Source: Astrobacterium formosum
Lineage (GTDB): Bacteria > Pseudomonadota > Alphaproteobacteria > Rhizobiales > Xanthobacteraceae
Length of the DNA stretch: 64,000 nucleotides
NCBI GenBank assembly: GCA_030848545.1
Contig: JAVDCA010000004.1
Span: forward strand, 223,382 to 287,381
Direction of reading: 5' to 3'
The notes below the pieces were generated by a model. That model searched no databases. It saw nothing but the letters and a program-made list of their open reading frames with translations, and was not told the origin of the DNA. Of the stretch, positions 1 through 11,533 are shown one piece after another. The translations under genes were made by a program, and so were the position numbers. Every line of letters starts with the position of its first letter. Positions within the stretch are counted from its first letter, which is position 1.

Positions 1-1
1 G

Positions 2-1036
2 GACATCATGCAGATCAAGCAGAACGCCAACCGGGCGGCGGCGCTGGTGCGCCAGCTCCTGGCGTTCTCGCGCCGGCAGACCCTGCGGCCGCAGGTGCTC
101 GATCTCGGCGAGGCTCTGTCCGACATCTCCATGCTGCTGCGCCGGCTGATCGGTGAGAACGTCGCCCTCGACGTCGTCCACGGGCGCGACCTGTGGTCCG
201 TCAAGGTCGACCTCTCCCAGTTCGAGCAGGTGATCGTCAATCTCGCCGTCAATGCCCGCGACGCCATGCCGGAGGGCGGCAAGCTGAAGGTGCGCACCGC
301 CAACGTCACCGCCGCCGAGGTCGCCGGCTTTGGCTACAAGGGCATGCCGGCCGCCGACTACGTGATGGTCGAAGTCACCGACTCGGGGACCGGCATCCCG
401 CCGGACATCCTCGACAAGATCTTCGAGCCGTTCTTCTCCACCAAGGAGGTCGGCAAGGGCACCGGGCTCGGCCTGTCGACCGTCTACGGCATCGTCAAGC
501 AGACCGGCGGGTTCATCTATCCGGAATCGGAAGTCGGCAAGGGAACCGCGTTCCGCATCTTCCTGCCGCGCCATGCCGTCGAAGAGCCCCCGGAGACGGC
601 GGCGGTCGTGGCTGCCGACCCGACGGCGCCGGTCGAAACCCCGAAACAGGCCCCGGCCGACGACACCGGGCGCGGAACCATCCTCCTGGTGGAAGACGAG
701 GAGGGCCTGCGCGGCCTCAACGCCCGCGGGCTGTCGTCGCGCGGCTATACGGTGCTCGAGGCCGGCAACGGCGTCGAGGCGATCGAGGTGCTGGAAGCGC
801 AGGGCGGCCATATCGACGTCGTCGTCTCCGACGTCGTCATGCCGGAGATGGACGGGCCGACGCTGCTCAGGGAGCTGCGGCGGCGCAATGCCGACCTTAG
901 GATCATTTTCGTGTCCGGCTACGCCGAGGAGGCATTCGCCAAGAACCTGCCGGAGGGCGAGCAGTTCGCCTTCTTGGCCAAGCCGTTCACCTTGAAGCAG
1001 CTGGTGGCGGCGGTGAAGGAGACGATGGCATCGTGA
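2..1036 (+). CDS. cckA: Hybrid histidine kinase CckA, C-terminal part (5' end outside window)
   Basis: Partial gene: the frame is open to the window edge, so the sensor region and phospho-accepting histidine lie upstream. What remains starts at the end of the dimerisation helix ([17 protein letters not shown]). It continues into a HATPase domain with N box ([11 protein letters not shown]), a DSGTGI ATP-lid motif and the [15 protein letters not shown] segment. After an Ala/Pro-rich linker (about in-window residues 195-223) comes a receiver domain with acidic pocket VEDEE and phospho-acceptor Asp in [12 protein letters not shown]. This layout and wording match CckA, which in alphaproteobacteria phosphorylates ChpT and so controls the cell-cycle regulator CtrA. 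The family assignment is firm, and CckA rather than another hybrid kinase is very likely. Confidence 0.9.
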   Translation, partial: DIMQIKQNANRAAALVRQLLAFSRRQTLRPQVLDLGEALSDISMLLRRLIGENVALDVVHGRDLWSVKVDLSQFEQVIVNLAVNARDAMPEGGKLKVRTANVTAAEVAGFGYKGMPAADYVMVEVTDSGTGIPPDILDKIFEPFFSTKEVGKGTGLGLSTVYGIVKQTGGFIYPESEVGKGTAFRIFLPRHAVEEPPETAAVVAADPTAPVETPKQAPADDTGRGTILLVEDEEGLRGLNARGLSSRGYTVLEAGNGVEAIEVLEAQGGHIDVVVSDVVMPEMDGPTLLRELRRRNADLRIIFVSGYAEEAFAKNLPEGEQFAFLAKPFTLKQLVAAVKETMAS

Positions 1037-1091
1037 ACGGGCGACACCCTGTGTGTCCGGCCTGGATTTCCGTGTCCGCGGGTTGGCTGCG

Positions 1092-1292
1092 ATGAGTGAA
1101 AGCGACGACGATCCCGCCGAAGAGAACCGCACCATGGTCAACGTCGTGCTGGCGGTGGGCTTCATCGCCCTCGTCGGCAGCGGCCTCTGGCTGGTCGACG
1201 CCATGCTGGATGCCCGCCGCGCCGACGAATGCATCTCCGCCGGCCGCCGCAACTGCATTCCCCTCGACGTGTCGCCGCGTTCGGCGCGTTAG
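1092..1292 (+). CDS. Small single-pass membrane protein, function unknown
   Basis: A 66-residue protein with an acidic, hydrophilic N-terminus (MSESDDDPAEENR), one hydrophobic segment at about residues 17-35 (VNVVLAVGFIALVGSGLWLV) and a short C-terminal tail with two cysteines (ECISAGRRNC). It follows cckA by 55 bases on the same strand and may be co-transcribed with it. An in-frame upstream start at 1053 would add 13 residues; the ATG at 1092 is preferred because it begins the acidic segment cleanly. No enzymatic motif is visible, so no function is assigned. Confidence 0.6.
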   Translation: MSESDDDPAEENRTMVNVVLAVGFIALVGSGLWLVDAMLDARRADECISAGRRNCIPLDVSPRSAR

Positions 1293-1317
1293 GTACACGC
1301 GCTCATTGATACTCCGC

Positions 1318-1414
1318 CATTCCGGGGCGCGCGTAGCGCGAGTCCGGAATCCATAGCCACGGCGCTGCGGGGTATGGATTCCGGGTTCCCTCGCTTCGCT
1401 CAGGCCCCGGAATG
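1318..1414. repeat. Intergenic palindromic repeat, 'CATTCCGGGG' family, copy 1
   Basis: The ends are an 11-base perfect inverted repeat (CATTCCGGGGC at 1318-1328, GCCCCGGAATG at 1404-1414). A second, inner pair follows (TCCGGAATCCATA at 1343 and TATGGATTCCGG ending at 1384). A related copy with the same outer and inner arms lies at 29349-29486. Such elements are scattered between genes in Bradyrhizobium relatives. It lies between a + strand gene and a - strand gene and could act as a transcription stop. Confidence 0.8.
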
Positions 1415-1478
1415 ACCATGTCGAACGCCGAATTGCAGATGCGGACAACCGCTGCGGGCATCCGCCCGTTGGGCCGGC

Positions 1479-2561
1479 TCAACTCGCCTTCTTGGCCTGC
1501 CACATTTTCAACGCCTGGCCGGCGACGACGGTGGAGAGATTGGTGAAGCCCTCGCAGGCCTGGGTGAGGCCGTCCTGCGTGGCGCGGCCGGGCCGGGTGC
1601 TCAGCTCCAGGATGGCACGCACGGTGCCCCAGCGCAGACCGGCGGCCTTGCACATCATCAGGAATGGTTCGAGCCGTTCGCCGTCCATCAGGTCTTCGAC
1701 GACCTCGGGCGAGACGGATAGGAGGATCGCCATGGCGGCCACGATCTCGCCGGTCTTCTTGGCGACCGCGAAGCCGTAAATCTCCTTTTCAGAAATCTGT
1801 CCGCCATACTCCTCCTTCAGGCGGGCGACCGTGTGTTCGTAATAATGCTCGTCGGAAGCTGCGGCGATCGCCAGTTCCTCTTGGACCTTGGCGATCAGCT
1901 GCTCGACGGCACCGCGACGCTGCGGCGGCGCAGCCCCGACGAGGCGCTGGCGCACGGCATCGCTCGCCTTCACCACCATGGTGCGCAGGAGCTCCGGGGT
2001 CATGTCGTGTCGCTGGACGATCTTCTCGGCGGCATCCGCGTCGTTGGCGGTGCGTTCCAGAAGGGCGTTGAGGCCCTGGCTCGAGAAAATGGCACCCGCA
2101 TTGCCGGCGAGGCGGCGCAGCACGTCGGCGTTGCCGCGCTTGACCAGAACTTCGGTGACGACCGAGTCGACGCGCCGGCGGCCCGAAATGGCCATGAGAT
2201 GCGGCTGGTCGCGCTGGGACGCGATGGCGGCGATGGCCGACGCCTGCAGGCGTTCCGACTGCGCCAGCACCGGGCCGGCGACCGCGATGTCGGGATGGCT
2301 GGCAAGGCGGCCGATGGCCTTGGGCGGGGCCTGCGGCAGGGGCGCGAAGCGCAGGCCGAGCTCGGACAGGGAGCGTGTCTCGATCTCCGCCATCAGGCAG
2401 CAGATGACGTCGTCGAAGACCTCGACGTGCTGGTCCTTGAGACGGGCGGCGACCTGGATGAAGGCGTCCGTCAAACGCCGCAGCATGCGCAGGCGCCGTT
2501 CGGGTGGCACCGTCGCCAGGGTCGTTTCCAATTCGTTAACCAGCGACGGCTGGGAAGACAT
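1479..2561 (-). CDS. DUF2336 domain protein
   Basis: A 360-residue soluble, helix-rich protein. The pattern of short repeated helical units (for example LGLRFAPLPQAPPKAIGRLASHPDIAVAGPVL, then repeated LLERTANDAD/AEKIVQRHD units) is that of DUF2336, a HEAT-like alphaproteobacterial family of unknown biochemical role. No signal peptide or membrane segment is seen. Genes of this family often sit near two-component or flagellar/cell-cycle genes, and here cckA is the nearest conserved neighbour on the opposite strand. The ATG at 2561 begins MSSQPSLVNELE. Family assignment is confident; function is unknown. Confidence 0.8.
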   Translation of the reverse strand: MSSQPSLVNELETTLATVPPERRLRMLRRLTDAFIQVAARLKDQHVEVFDDVICCLMAEIETRSLSELGLRFAPLPQAPPKAIGRLASHPDIAVAGPVLAQSERLQASAIAAIASQRDQPHLMAISGRRRVDSVVTEVLVKRGNADVLRRLAGNAGAIFSSQGLNALLERTANDADAAEKIVQRHDMTPELLRTMVVKASDAVRQRLVGAAPPQRRGAVEQLIAKVQEELAIAAASDEHYYEHTVARLKEEYGGQISEKEIYGFAVAKKTGEIVAAMAILLSVSPEVVEDLMDGERLEPFLMMCKAAGLRWGTVRAILELSTRPGRATQDGLTQACEGFTNLSTVVAGQALKMWQAKKAS

Positions 2562-2785
2562 CGTCGCTCATGCGCTCCCGACTGCGCGAGGCAGATCCTC
2601 GGCCAAGCCGCGATGACAACGCAAATCCTGTAAGAATTGCTTACGTTATCGGCGTAGGGTCCACGCCACGCCCGATCTGGTCCCTTGAGGTACGGGATGC
2701 AAGCGAGCGGGGCTGCGTCGTCGGTATTCATGGCATTTGTGCATGTCCGACGCCGAAAAGATCCGCCGTCCGAGCGTATATTCCC

Positions 2786-3100
2786 TCAATAGAGGGTCCG
2801 AATCGGACGCCGCGCCGCCACCATGCCCCGGCGGGGATCGTAGCCGCGCGGGAAGAAGCACCGGAAGCCCACATAGTCGCCGTAGCGCCGATGCACGCTG
2901 GTGATTACCGCCAACTTGTCGAAGCGGGCACAGTGCTCAGCGGCAATATGACGATAGACCGATGCGATCGCCGGCGACCACGAAATCATGCCGCCGGTGT
3001 CGTTGGCGGTGAGCTCGGCCCCGCCGGCGAAGCACGGCGTTGCCGCCATCGCAATCACCACCGCGGCGGCGCATGGAACCAGTGAAAAACGCACAGTCAT
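2786..3100 (-). CDS. Small secreted protein, function unknown
   Basis: A 104-residue protein with a clear Sec signal peptide (basic start, hydrophobic run FSLVPCAAAVVIAMAATP, cleavage likely after CFA). The mature part has two cysteines (EHCARF and GFRCFF), which could form one disulfide. The start at 3100 is chosen over the adjacent ATG at 3103 because the GGGAGG ribosome site is then better spaced. The gene follows the small membrane protein at 3140-3472 by 39 bases on the same strand, so the two may form one transcript. No known domain is recognised. Confidence 0.55.
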   Translation of the reverse strand: MTVRFSLVPCAAAVVIAMAATPCFAGGAELTANDTGGMISWSPAIASVYRHIAAEHCARFDKLAVITSVHRRYGDYVGFRCFFPRGYDPRRGMVAARRPIRTLY

Positions 3101-3139
3101 CATCTCCCTCCCGGTCACAGTTCCACCAGACACGGCCTA

Positions 3140-3472
3140 TCATTCCTTGACCGCGACCGCACGTAAAGACCGCCATGAGGGCCATGGGCGGCGCGCCTGC
3201 GGGTGGCCGCCTGGAGGCGGGAAGAGGGTCGAGGTGGCAAAGCTCGCGCAGGCGAACAAGGCGGCGTGCAGCACGAAGATTTTTGCCAGGACCGCGAGGT
3301 TCTCGGGTGCGACCAGCAGCCGCCCGATGGTCGATCCGGAGCCGCACAGGGCGCCGACGAACAAGCCTGCCAGCACGAGGCCGGTGGCCGCATGGCCGAA
3401 CACGAGGCCGGTTGGCCGCGACAGCAGCCGCGCTACCGCAACCATCCTGCGCTGAAACTGCTTCCTGGGCAT
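3140..3472 (-). CDS. Small membrane protein, function unknown
   Basis: A 110-residue basic protein with two predicted membrane segments, about residues 24-44 (FGHAATGLVLAGLFVGALCG) and 62-82 (LAKIFVLHAALFACASFATS), and a basic, proline-rich tail. The same frame stays open far upstream, antisense to the potassium channel gene; this is a high-GC artefact, and the ATG at 3472 is the first plausible start before a protein-like stretch. It is divergent from the channel gene and upstream of a small secreted protein. No family is recognised, and it could be spurious. Confidence 0.4.
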   Translation of the reverse strand: MPRKQFQRRMVAVARLLSRPTGLVFGHAATGLVLAGLFVGALCGSGSTIGRLLVAPENLAVLAKIFVLHAALFACASFATSTLFPPPGGHPQARRPWPSWRSLRAVAVKE

Positions 3473-3700
3473 GCTCGCATCCACTTTTGGGGGCAACGGC
3501 GGCGGGCGAGCTTCGTTCCACTGGTCGAACCGAAGGGACTTTCTCCTCTGGCCCGGCATTCCGGCTGCCCGCAGCGCCAATCTCCGGTGGACAAGCGAAG
3601 CGGCGGTAGGACCGGCGGCCTTAAGGCGGTCCGGCCGGGCGTATAGGAACATCGACGCCGTGCGACGATCGCAACCGGACCGACGTTTACGGAGAGTAAG

Positions 3701-4903
3701 ATGACCCGCGCGCCGGGGCTCAAGTCGAACCTGAGGCGGCGCTGCTACGAGATGCTCGATGGCGGCGCAGATCGCACGAGCCGCGTCCTTGAAGGCGCGA
3801 TCGTCGTCCTGATCCTCGCCAACATCATGGTTGTGGTGCTCGAAACGGTCCCCTCCATCGACCTGCGCTACCGGCGGCTGTTCGATCTCGTCGAACTCGG
3901 TTCGCTGGCCGGGTTTTCGCTCGAATATGCGGCGCGCATCTGGTGCGCGCCCGAACACTCTCCCTATCGCGATCTGACCCCCTGGCGGGCGCGGCGGGCT
4001 TTCATGACAAGCCCGGCCGGCATCATCGACCTCCTGGCCATCGTGCCGTTCTGGTTCGCCTTCGCGTTGCCCAACACGCTGCGCGTCGTGCTCGTCTTCC
4101 GCATCGTGCGCTTTTTCAAGCTCGCCCGCTATTCGCCCGGCATGCGCTCGCTGCTCGATTCCCTCCACGCCGAGCGCCGCGCCCTCTTGGCTTGCCTCGT
4201 GATCTTCGCGGGCGCGACCTTGCTGTCGGCGGCGCTGATGCATCTCGCCGAGAGCGACGTTCAGCCCGACAAGCTCGGAACGCTGCCGGATGCCATCTGG
4301 TGGGCGATCGTCACCCTCGGCACCATCGGTTATGGTGACGTCGTGCCGGTGACGGTGGCCGGCAAGATGATCGCCGGCATCACCATCCTGACCGCGGTGG
4401 TCATGATCGCGCTGCCGGTCGGCATCATCGCCACCGCCTTCGCGGAAGAGATTCACCGCCGCGAGTTCGTCGTCACCTGGAGCATGGTGGCGCGGGTGCC
4501 GCTGTTCGCCGGCCTCGACGCCGCCGATATCGGCGACGTGATGCGGCTGTTGCGTGCGCACACCGTCGAACCCGGAGAGGTCGTCGTGCGGCGCGGCGAG
4601 GCCGCCCACTCCATGTATTTCATCGCCCGCGGCTTGGTCGAGATCGAGCTCAAGGACCGCCGCGTTCAGCTCGGCGTGTCGCAGTTCTTCGGCGAGGTCG
4701 CGGTGCTGCGGCGGGCGCGCCGCTCCGCGACGGTGACGGCCGTGAACCGCACCAATCTGCTGGTCCTCGACGCTGGCGATCTGCACGCCCTCATGGAGCG
4801 CGATCCGCGCGTCGCCGAACGCATCCGCGAGGTCGCGCGCGCCCGTCTCGGCGAGGAACTCCTCACCCCGCGAGGCGACATGGTGACCGAGGAGATCGGG
4901 TGA
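3701..4903 (+). CDS. Cyclic-nucleotide-gated potassium channel (MloK1-like)
   Basis: A 400-residue six-helix channel. S1-S4 lie in residues 30-150, with a sparse arginine S4 (LRVVLVFRIVRFFKLARY). The pore carries the potassium selectivity filter TIGYGD at 208-213, followed by S6 (about 222-247). A cytoplasmic cyclic-nucleotide-binding domain spans about 265-385, with the phosphate-binding cassette pattern FFGEVAVLRRARRSATVTA. This matches the rhizobial MloK1 type, a tetrameric K+ channel opened by cAMP. The start is supported by GGAGAG upstream of the ATG. Transcribed alone; no obvious partner gene. Confidence 0.88.
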   Translation: MTRAPGLKSNLRRRCYEMLDGGADRTSRVLEGAIVVLILANIMVVVLETVPSIDLRYRRLFDLVELGSLAGFSLEYAARIWCAPEHSPYRDLTPWRARRAFMTSPAGIIDLLAIVPFWFAFALPNTLRVVLVFRIVRFFKLARYSPGMRSLLDSLHAERRALLACLVIFAGATLLSAALMHLAESDVQPDKLGTLPDAIWWAIVTLGTIGYGDVVPVTVAGKMIAGITILTAVVMIALPVGIIATAFAEEIHRREFVVTWSMVARVPLFAGLDAADIGDVMRLLRAHTVEPGEVVVRRGEAAHSMYFIARGLVEIELKDRRVQLGVSQFFGEVAVLRRARRSATVTAVNRTNLLVLDAGDLHALMERDPRVAERIREVARARLGEELLTPRGDMVTEEIG

Positions 4904-4979
4904 GGCTGCCGCGTCGGCAAGGCGAGCGCTGCTGTTTCATGGGCTTTGCCAGTGTGCGTCACGAATAGCCAGCATCGCC

Positions 4980-5281
4980 TTAAAACACCCGGATAGCCGA
5001 GGCTTCGATCCGAGATCGCAAGGCCGGATGCAGACCGTCCCGACTCGTCAGATCCACGGGGCGCTGAAGCTGTTCTTCGATATGGGACTTTAACCCGACG
5101 AGATCGAGTGCGTTGAAATCTCCGTCGGGATCGTAATCGATGAACAGATCGACGTCGCTGTTGCTGGCCGCTTCGTCACGAGCCGTTGAGCCGTATAGAT
5201 ACAGCGCCGTCGCCCTCTGGCGGCGATCTGGGAAGAGCACTTCCTGAGCCGTTCTATGGCTTCGTTGCGATCCAAGAACAC
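4980..5281 (-). pseudogene. MNT-type nucleotidyltransferase, frameshifted
   Basis: Two overlapping frames together make one normal protein. The first starts at a GTG at 5281 (MFLDRNEAIERLR...) and runs to ...QIAARG. The second continues ATALYLYGSTARDEAASNSDVDLFIDYDPDGD and ends ...SRIEASAIRVF. The GSTARD-x6-DVD pattern is the GS-x10-DxD nucleotidyltransferase signature of minimal nucleotidyltransferases. Joining them needs one extra G in the run of three at 5213-5215, so this is a one-base deletion or a sequencing error. Families with this sequence usually pair with a HEPN/HepT ribonuclease toxin, but none follows in the 76 bases before the channel gene. Probably a decayed or orphan antitoxin-like gene. 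Confidence 0.75.
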
Positions 5282-5351
5282 CTCCGTCTATCTCGGCATT
5301 CCTTGCTGTACCATCGGCGGCTGCCGACTTCATCAGCTCTGGTCGTCGAAC

Positions 5352-5377
5352 AAAAGGGCCGCCCGTAGGGGCGGCCC
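5352..5377 (-). terminator. Rho-independent terminator of icd
   Basis: A perfect 9-bp stem (GGGCCGCCC at 5356-5364 and GGGCGGCCC at 5369-5377) with a 4-base loop. On the minus strand it is followed by a U run (AAAA at 5352-5355 on the plus strand). It lies 47 bases after the isocitrate dehydrogenase stop codon. Confidence 0.85.
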
Positions 5378-5423
5378 GGATCATTTCAACCGCTCGGCGT
5401 GTTCGTCCCGCCGGTTTCCTGCC

Positions 5424-7959
<2,536 letters not shown>

Positions 7960-9198
7960 ATGATGCCTGAAGGAACACGCGACATGCCCGGATCGGGTAC
8001 CGACCACACCAAGCCCCGGCTCGACCTCGCCGGCCCGATCGTCGTGCTGGTCGAGCCGCAGCTGGGCGAGAATATCGGCACCGCGGCGCGCGCCATGGGC
8101 AATTTTGGCCTGAGCCGCCTGCGGCTGGTCAATCCGCGCGACGGCTGGCCGAATATACACGCCAAGCGTGCCTCCTCCGGGGCCGACGACATCCTCGACA
8201 ATGCCGAACTGTTCGACACCCTCGAAGCCGCCATCGCGGACTGCCAGACGGTGTTCGCCACCACCGCCCGCGGCCACGACCAGGCCAAGCCGGTGGTCGG
8301 TCCGGACCAGGCGGCACGGGAGATCAGCGAGCGCGCCACGGCGGGCCAGACGGTCGCGGTCGTATTCGGGCGCGAGCGCTGGGGCCTGACCAACGACGAG
8401 GTCGGGCTTGCCGACCGCATCATCACCTTTCCGGTCAACCCGGCCTTCGCGTCCCTCAATCTCGCCCAGGCGGTGCTGCTCGTCTCCTACGAGTTCTTCA
8501 AGCTGTCGACCGCGGGGGCGCTGCCGTTCACGATGCCGACCAAGTCGGCGCCAGCCGGCAAGGAGCAGTTGTTCGCGTTCTTCGCCGATCTCGAGCGCGA
8601 GCTCGAAAAGGTGGAATTCTTCCGCCCGCCCGAGAAGCGCGACACCATGACGATCAACCTGCGCAACATCTTCACGCGCATGCAATTGACCCAGCAGGAC
8701 GTCCAGACCCTGCACGGCGTCATCATGTCGATCGCGGAAGGGCGCAAAGGGCCGGCCCGCGGCGGCGTTCTCGACGGCCAAGAAGCCGGCATGTTGCGCG
8801 CCTTGCTCGCCGAGCATGCCCAGGGCCGGGTTCCCAACGAGCGCGGGCCCGTGCGCGGGCTGTCACGGCTCCTGCGCCGCAATCCGACCGACGCTGAACG
8901 CGCGCTGTGGGACGGAATGACGAAGGACCGCCGCTTCGCCGGCCGCGGCTTCAAGCGTCAAGTACCGGTCGGTCCCCACATCGCCGACCTGGTCTCGTTC
9001 CCGCTGCGCACGGTGATCGATCTCGTTCCGGACCAGGAAGAGGACGCAGCGGGGGCCGCGCGGGCCGAGAAATGCGCCTGGCTCTCGGCTCGGGACTACC
9101 GCGTCCTGCCGGTGCGGACGGCCGCCATCCAGGCGGATGTCGCCGCCGTCCTCGACGATCTCGACGCCGCGATTGGAAGTGCAACGTCGGAACAATGA
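7960..9198 (+). CDS. TrmJ-like SPOUT RNA methyltransferase fused to a DUF559-like C-terminal domain
   Basis: A 412-residue protein. Residues about 25-255 form a SpoU/TrmH-fold methyltransferase with all three motifs: VEPQLGENIGTAARAMGNFG, VVFGRERWGLTN and ASLNLAQAVLLVSYE. This is the TrmJ subgroup, which 2'-O-methylates position 32 of some tRNAs. Standard TrmJ ends near residue 250-280. Here about 110 more residues follow (about 300-405), resembling DUF559 of the PD-(D/E)xK nuclease superfamily: LRRNPTDAERALWDGM, FAGRGFKRQVPVGPHIADLV and AWLSARDYRVLPV. The family's usual acidic-D-G-G-Q-H core is replaced by VIDLVPDQEED, so nuclease activity is doubtful. Starts at 7963 or 7984 are also possible. 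Confidence 0.85.
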   Translation: MMPEGTRDMPGSGTDHTKPRLDLAGPIVVLVEPQLGENIGTAARAMGNFGLSRLRLVNPRDGWPNIHAKRASSGADDILDNAELFDTLEAAIADCQTVFATTARGHDQAKPVVGPDQAAREISERATAGQTVAVVFGRERWGLTNDEVGLADRIITFPVNPAFASLNLAQAVLLVSYEFFKLSTAGALPFTMPTKSAPAGKEQLFAFFADLERELEKVEFFRPPEKRDTMTINLRNIFTRMQLTQQDVQTLHGVIMSIAEGRKGPARGGVLDGQEAGMLRALLAEHAQGRVPNERGPVRGLSRLLRRNPTDAERALWDGMTKDRRFAGRGFKRQVPVGPHIADLVSFPLRTVIDLVPDQEEDAAGAARAEKCAWLSARDYRVLPVRTAAIQADVAAVLDDLDAAIGSATSEQ

Positions 9199-9215
9199 CG
9201 CTCGGCGGTCTCGTC

Positions 9216-9297
9216 GTGCCCCGGCTCAGCGTCGCATCACTACGCCACGAGCGCCAAAGAGCGCTCATGGCTTCGTGCCGCGCCGCGCCCGGGGCAC
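9216..9297. repeat. Imperfect intergenic palindrome
   Basis: Outer arms GTGCCCCGG (9216-9224) and CCGGGGCAC (9289-9297) are perfect inverted copies. An inner GAGCGC...GCGCTC pair lies near 9259-9276. It sits between the convergent ends of the methyltransferase and aldolase genes and may be a dispersed repeat or a two-way terminator; no second copy was seen in the window. Confidence 0.45.
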
Positions 9298-9307
9298 GGA
9301 AGCGAGA

Positions 9308-10114
9308 TCAGCCCTGCGCCAGCTCGGCGAGGCGGGCCGAGATGCCGGTGTGGAGGAAGTCGGCGTCGGCGCCCACGGTGACGAAGCGGAAGCCCTTCGC
9401 CTGAGCGGTGCGCATCTGCTCGATATTTGAACAATAGATGCCCGGGCACTTGCCGGCCGCCTTGGCGGCGGCGAGGACACGGTCGAGCACGGCGGCCACC
9501 GCCGGCGTGTAGGGATTGACCTCGGCGCCACGCGAGAGGGCGACGGAGAGATCGTAAGGGCCGAGGAACAGCCCGTCGATGCCATCCGTCGCCGCGATCG
9601 CCTCCACATTGGCGAGCGCGGTCGCGGTCTCGATCATGACGAAGATGAAGCTCTCCTGGTTGCCGGCCTGGAGGTAGGCATTGGCATCAGTGACGCCCGA
9701 GAGCGCCATGGCGCCGATCGGTCCCCAGCTGCGCGTGCCCATCGGCGGATATTTGGTCGCCGCCACCAAGGCTTCGGCGTCGGCGACAGTGTCGATCATC
9801 GGCGCGATGATCACCGTCGCACCATAGTCGATGGCGCGCGCGGCGCCGGCAAAATCGCCGACCCCGATGCGCACGCAAGCGGCGGCGCCGCCCTGCACCA
9901 GCGAGGCGATGCCCGGGAAAGTCGACGTCGTGTCCCACAGTCCGTGCTGCTGATCGATGACGACCCCCGAGAGGCCTTCGCGTGCCATGGCTCCCGCGAG
10001 CGGCGGCGAAGGGATGAAGGACCAGCCGACACGCACGGTTTCGCCTTGGCGCAGCCGTCGTGCCAGCGAGAAGGGGGGTCGATCAACACCGGATTCGCGA
10101 ATCACTTCATCCAC
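9308..10114 (-). CDS. HpcH/HpaI family aldolase
   Basis: A 268-residue (beta/alpha)8-type protein of the HpcH/HpaI aldolase/citrate lyase family. Typical motifs are visible: GVVIDQQHGLWD (normally D-x-EH-G), the metal-ligand glutamate in FVMIETATALANVEAI, GLFLGPYDLSVALSRG and FRFVTVGADADFL. Members cleave 2-keto-3-deoxy sugar acids or 4-hydroxy-2-oxo acids to pyruvate and an aldehyde; the substrate here cannot be read. The EH-G motif reading QH-G is a small deviation. The gene starts at a GTG that overlaps the stop of the zeta-subunit gene by 8 bases, suggesting translational coupling. Confidence 0.85.
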   Translation of the reverse strand: MDEVIRESGVDRPPFSLARRLRQGETVRVGWSFIPSPPLAGAMAREGLSGVVIDQQHGLWDTTSTFPGIASLVQGGAAACVRIGVGDFAGAARAIDYGATVIIAPMIDTVADAEALVAATKYPPMGTRSWGPIGAMALSGVTDANAYLQAGNQESFIFVMIETATALANVEAIAATDGIDGLFLGPYDLSVALSRGAEVNPYTPAVAAVLDRVLAAAKAAGKCPGIYCSNIEQMRTAQAKGFRFVTVGADADFLHTGISARLAELAQG

Positions 10115-10430
10115 TCGTTTTGATCGCCGCGATCGCTTTTTCCATCAGCTCGTCCATCGTGCGGCGGATTTGATGGTCGGACTGCGCGATCCCTCGCGCG
10201 TCGAAATCCTGGCGCAGCTTGTTGAATACGTCGTGGTCGCCGGGTTCCTCGAAATCGGCGGCGACGATTTCCTTGGCGTAGGCTTCGGCTTCCGCGCCCG
10301 TGAGACCGAATTTTTCCGCCGCCCAGTGTCCCAGCATTTTGTTTCGTCGTGCACTCGCCTTGAAACGCAGCTCCTCGTCGCGCGCGAACTGCTTTTCGAA
10401 GCCTTCCTGGCGCTTGTCGAACGTCGTCAT
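10107..10430 (-). CDS. ATP synthase inhibitor zeta subunit (DUF1476)
   Basis: A 107-residue, highly charged, helical protein beginning MTTFDKRQEGFEKQFARDEELRFKASARRNK, the signature of DUF1476. In Paracoccus this protein (zeta) binds F1-ATPase and blocks its rotation, limiting wasteful ATP hydrolysis. The start at 10430 matches family length; upstream in-frame codons would add 23 unrelated residues. It has no signal peptide or membrane segment. Its position just upstream of, and divergent from, purC is common in Hyphomicrobiales. Its end overlaps the aldolase gene. Confidence 0.92.
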   Translation of the reverse strand: MTTFDKRQEGFEKQFARDEELRFKASARRNKMLGHWAAEKFGLTGAEAEAYAKEIVAADFEEPGDHDVFNKLRQDFDARGIAQSDHQIRRTMDELMEKAIAAIKTSG

Positions 10431-10705
10431 GGCTCCACCCTTGAAATTGTTAAGAACACGTTGTCTTTTTTGCCGGACTCGGCCGCTTTGCATACCCATG
10501 CGACCCCGTCAAGGCAACCTCCCGACACCGTGTCAAAGTGGTCATTGCAGGAACCAGGACCAAGGACTATCTCGATTGTGCTCCGCACTACGTTCGGGTA
10601 GGTTCCGGGGTGCGGGTGAAGTGGGGCGCGCGTCTGGAAAGTTGAGCGCCGATTCGATCCGCCGCCGCGGACCAAAATTATGAAAACTGGAGCCTCGGCA
10701 CCAAA

Positions 10706-11503
10706 ATGGACTTCCTCAAGCCACGGTATACTCCGATGAGCCGCCGTCGCCGCGTCTACGAGGGAAAGGCGAAGGTCCTCTACGAGGGTCCCGAACCCGG
10801 CACCTTGATCCAACACTTCAAAGACGATGCTACCGCCTTCAACGCCAAGAAACACGAGGTGATCGAAGGCAAGGGGGTGCTCAACAACCGCATCTCCGAG
10901 TACGTCTTCCAGCACCTCAACAATATCGGCGTGCCGACCCACTTCGTGCGTCGGCTCAATATGCGCGAGCAATTGATCCGCGAAGTGGAGATCATCCCGC
11001 TCGAAGTCGTCGTGCGCAACGTCGCCGCCGGTTCGCTGGCGACGCGGCTCGGCATCGAGGAAGGCACGCAGCTGCCGCGCTCGATCATCGAGTTCTACTA
11101 CAAGAACGATGCGCTCAACGACCCGATGGTGTCTGAGGAACACATCACCGCCTTCGGCTGGGCGACCCCGCAGGAGATCGACGACGTCATGGCGCTCGCC
11201 ATACGGGTGAACGACTTCCTGTCCGGCCTCTTCCTCGGCGTCGGCATCCGTCTGGTCGATTTCAAGATGGAATGCGGTCGGCTGTGGGAAAACGACATGA
11301 TGCGCATCGTCGTCGCCGACGAGATTTCGCCCGATAGCTGCCGCCTGTGGGACATCAAGTCCAACGAGAAGCTGGACAAGGATCGTTTTCGCCGCGATCT
11401 CGGCGGCCTGATCGAGGCCTACACGGAAGTCGCGCGGCGTCTCGGCATCATGGCCGAGGGCGAGCGCGTGCAGGCCACCGGGCCGGTGCTGGTGAAGAGC
11501 TGA
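10706..11503 (+). CDS. purC: Phosphoribosylaminoimidazole-succinocarboxamide synthase (SAICAR synthase)
   Basis: A 265-residue enzyme of de novo purine synthesis that joins CAIR and aspartate using ATP to form SAICAR. The family pattern is clear: [13 protein letters not shown] at the N-terminus, [36 protein letters not shown] and [13 protein letters not shown]. The alternative ATG at 10736 ([13 protein letters not shown]) corresponds better to the start in related proteins, so the first 10 residues are uncertain. It heads a purC-(uma2)-purS-purQ run on the plus strand. Confidence 0.95.
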   Translation: MDFLKPRYTPMSRRRRVYEGKAKVLYEGPEPGTLIQHFKDDATAFNAKKHEVIEGKGVLNNRISEYVFQHLNNIGVPTHFVRRLNMREQLIREVEIIPLEVVVRNVAAGSLATRLGIEEGTQLPRSIIEFYYKNDALNDPMVSEEHITAFGWATPQEIDDVMALAIRVNDFLSGLFLGVGIRLVDFKMECGRLWENDMMRIVVADEISPDSCRLWDIKSNEKLDKDRFRRDLGGLIEAYTEVARRLGIMAEGERVQATGPVLVKS

Positions 11504-11533
11504 GACTGAAGGGGGCGTCGCGAGAGGCCGTCG

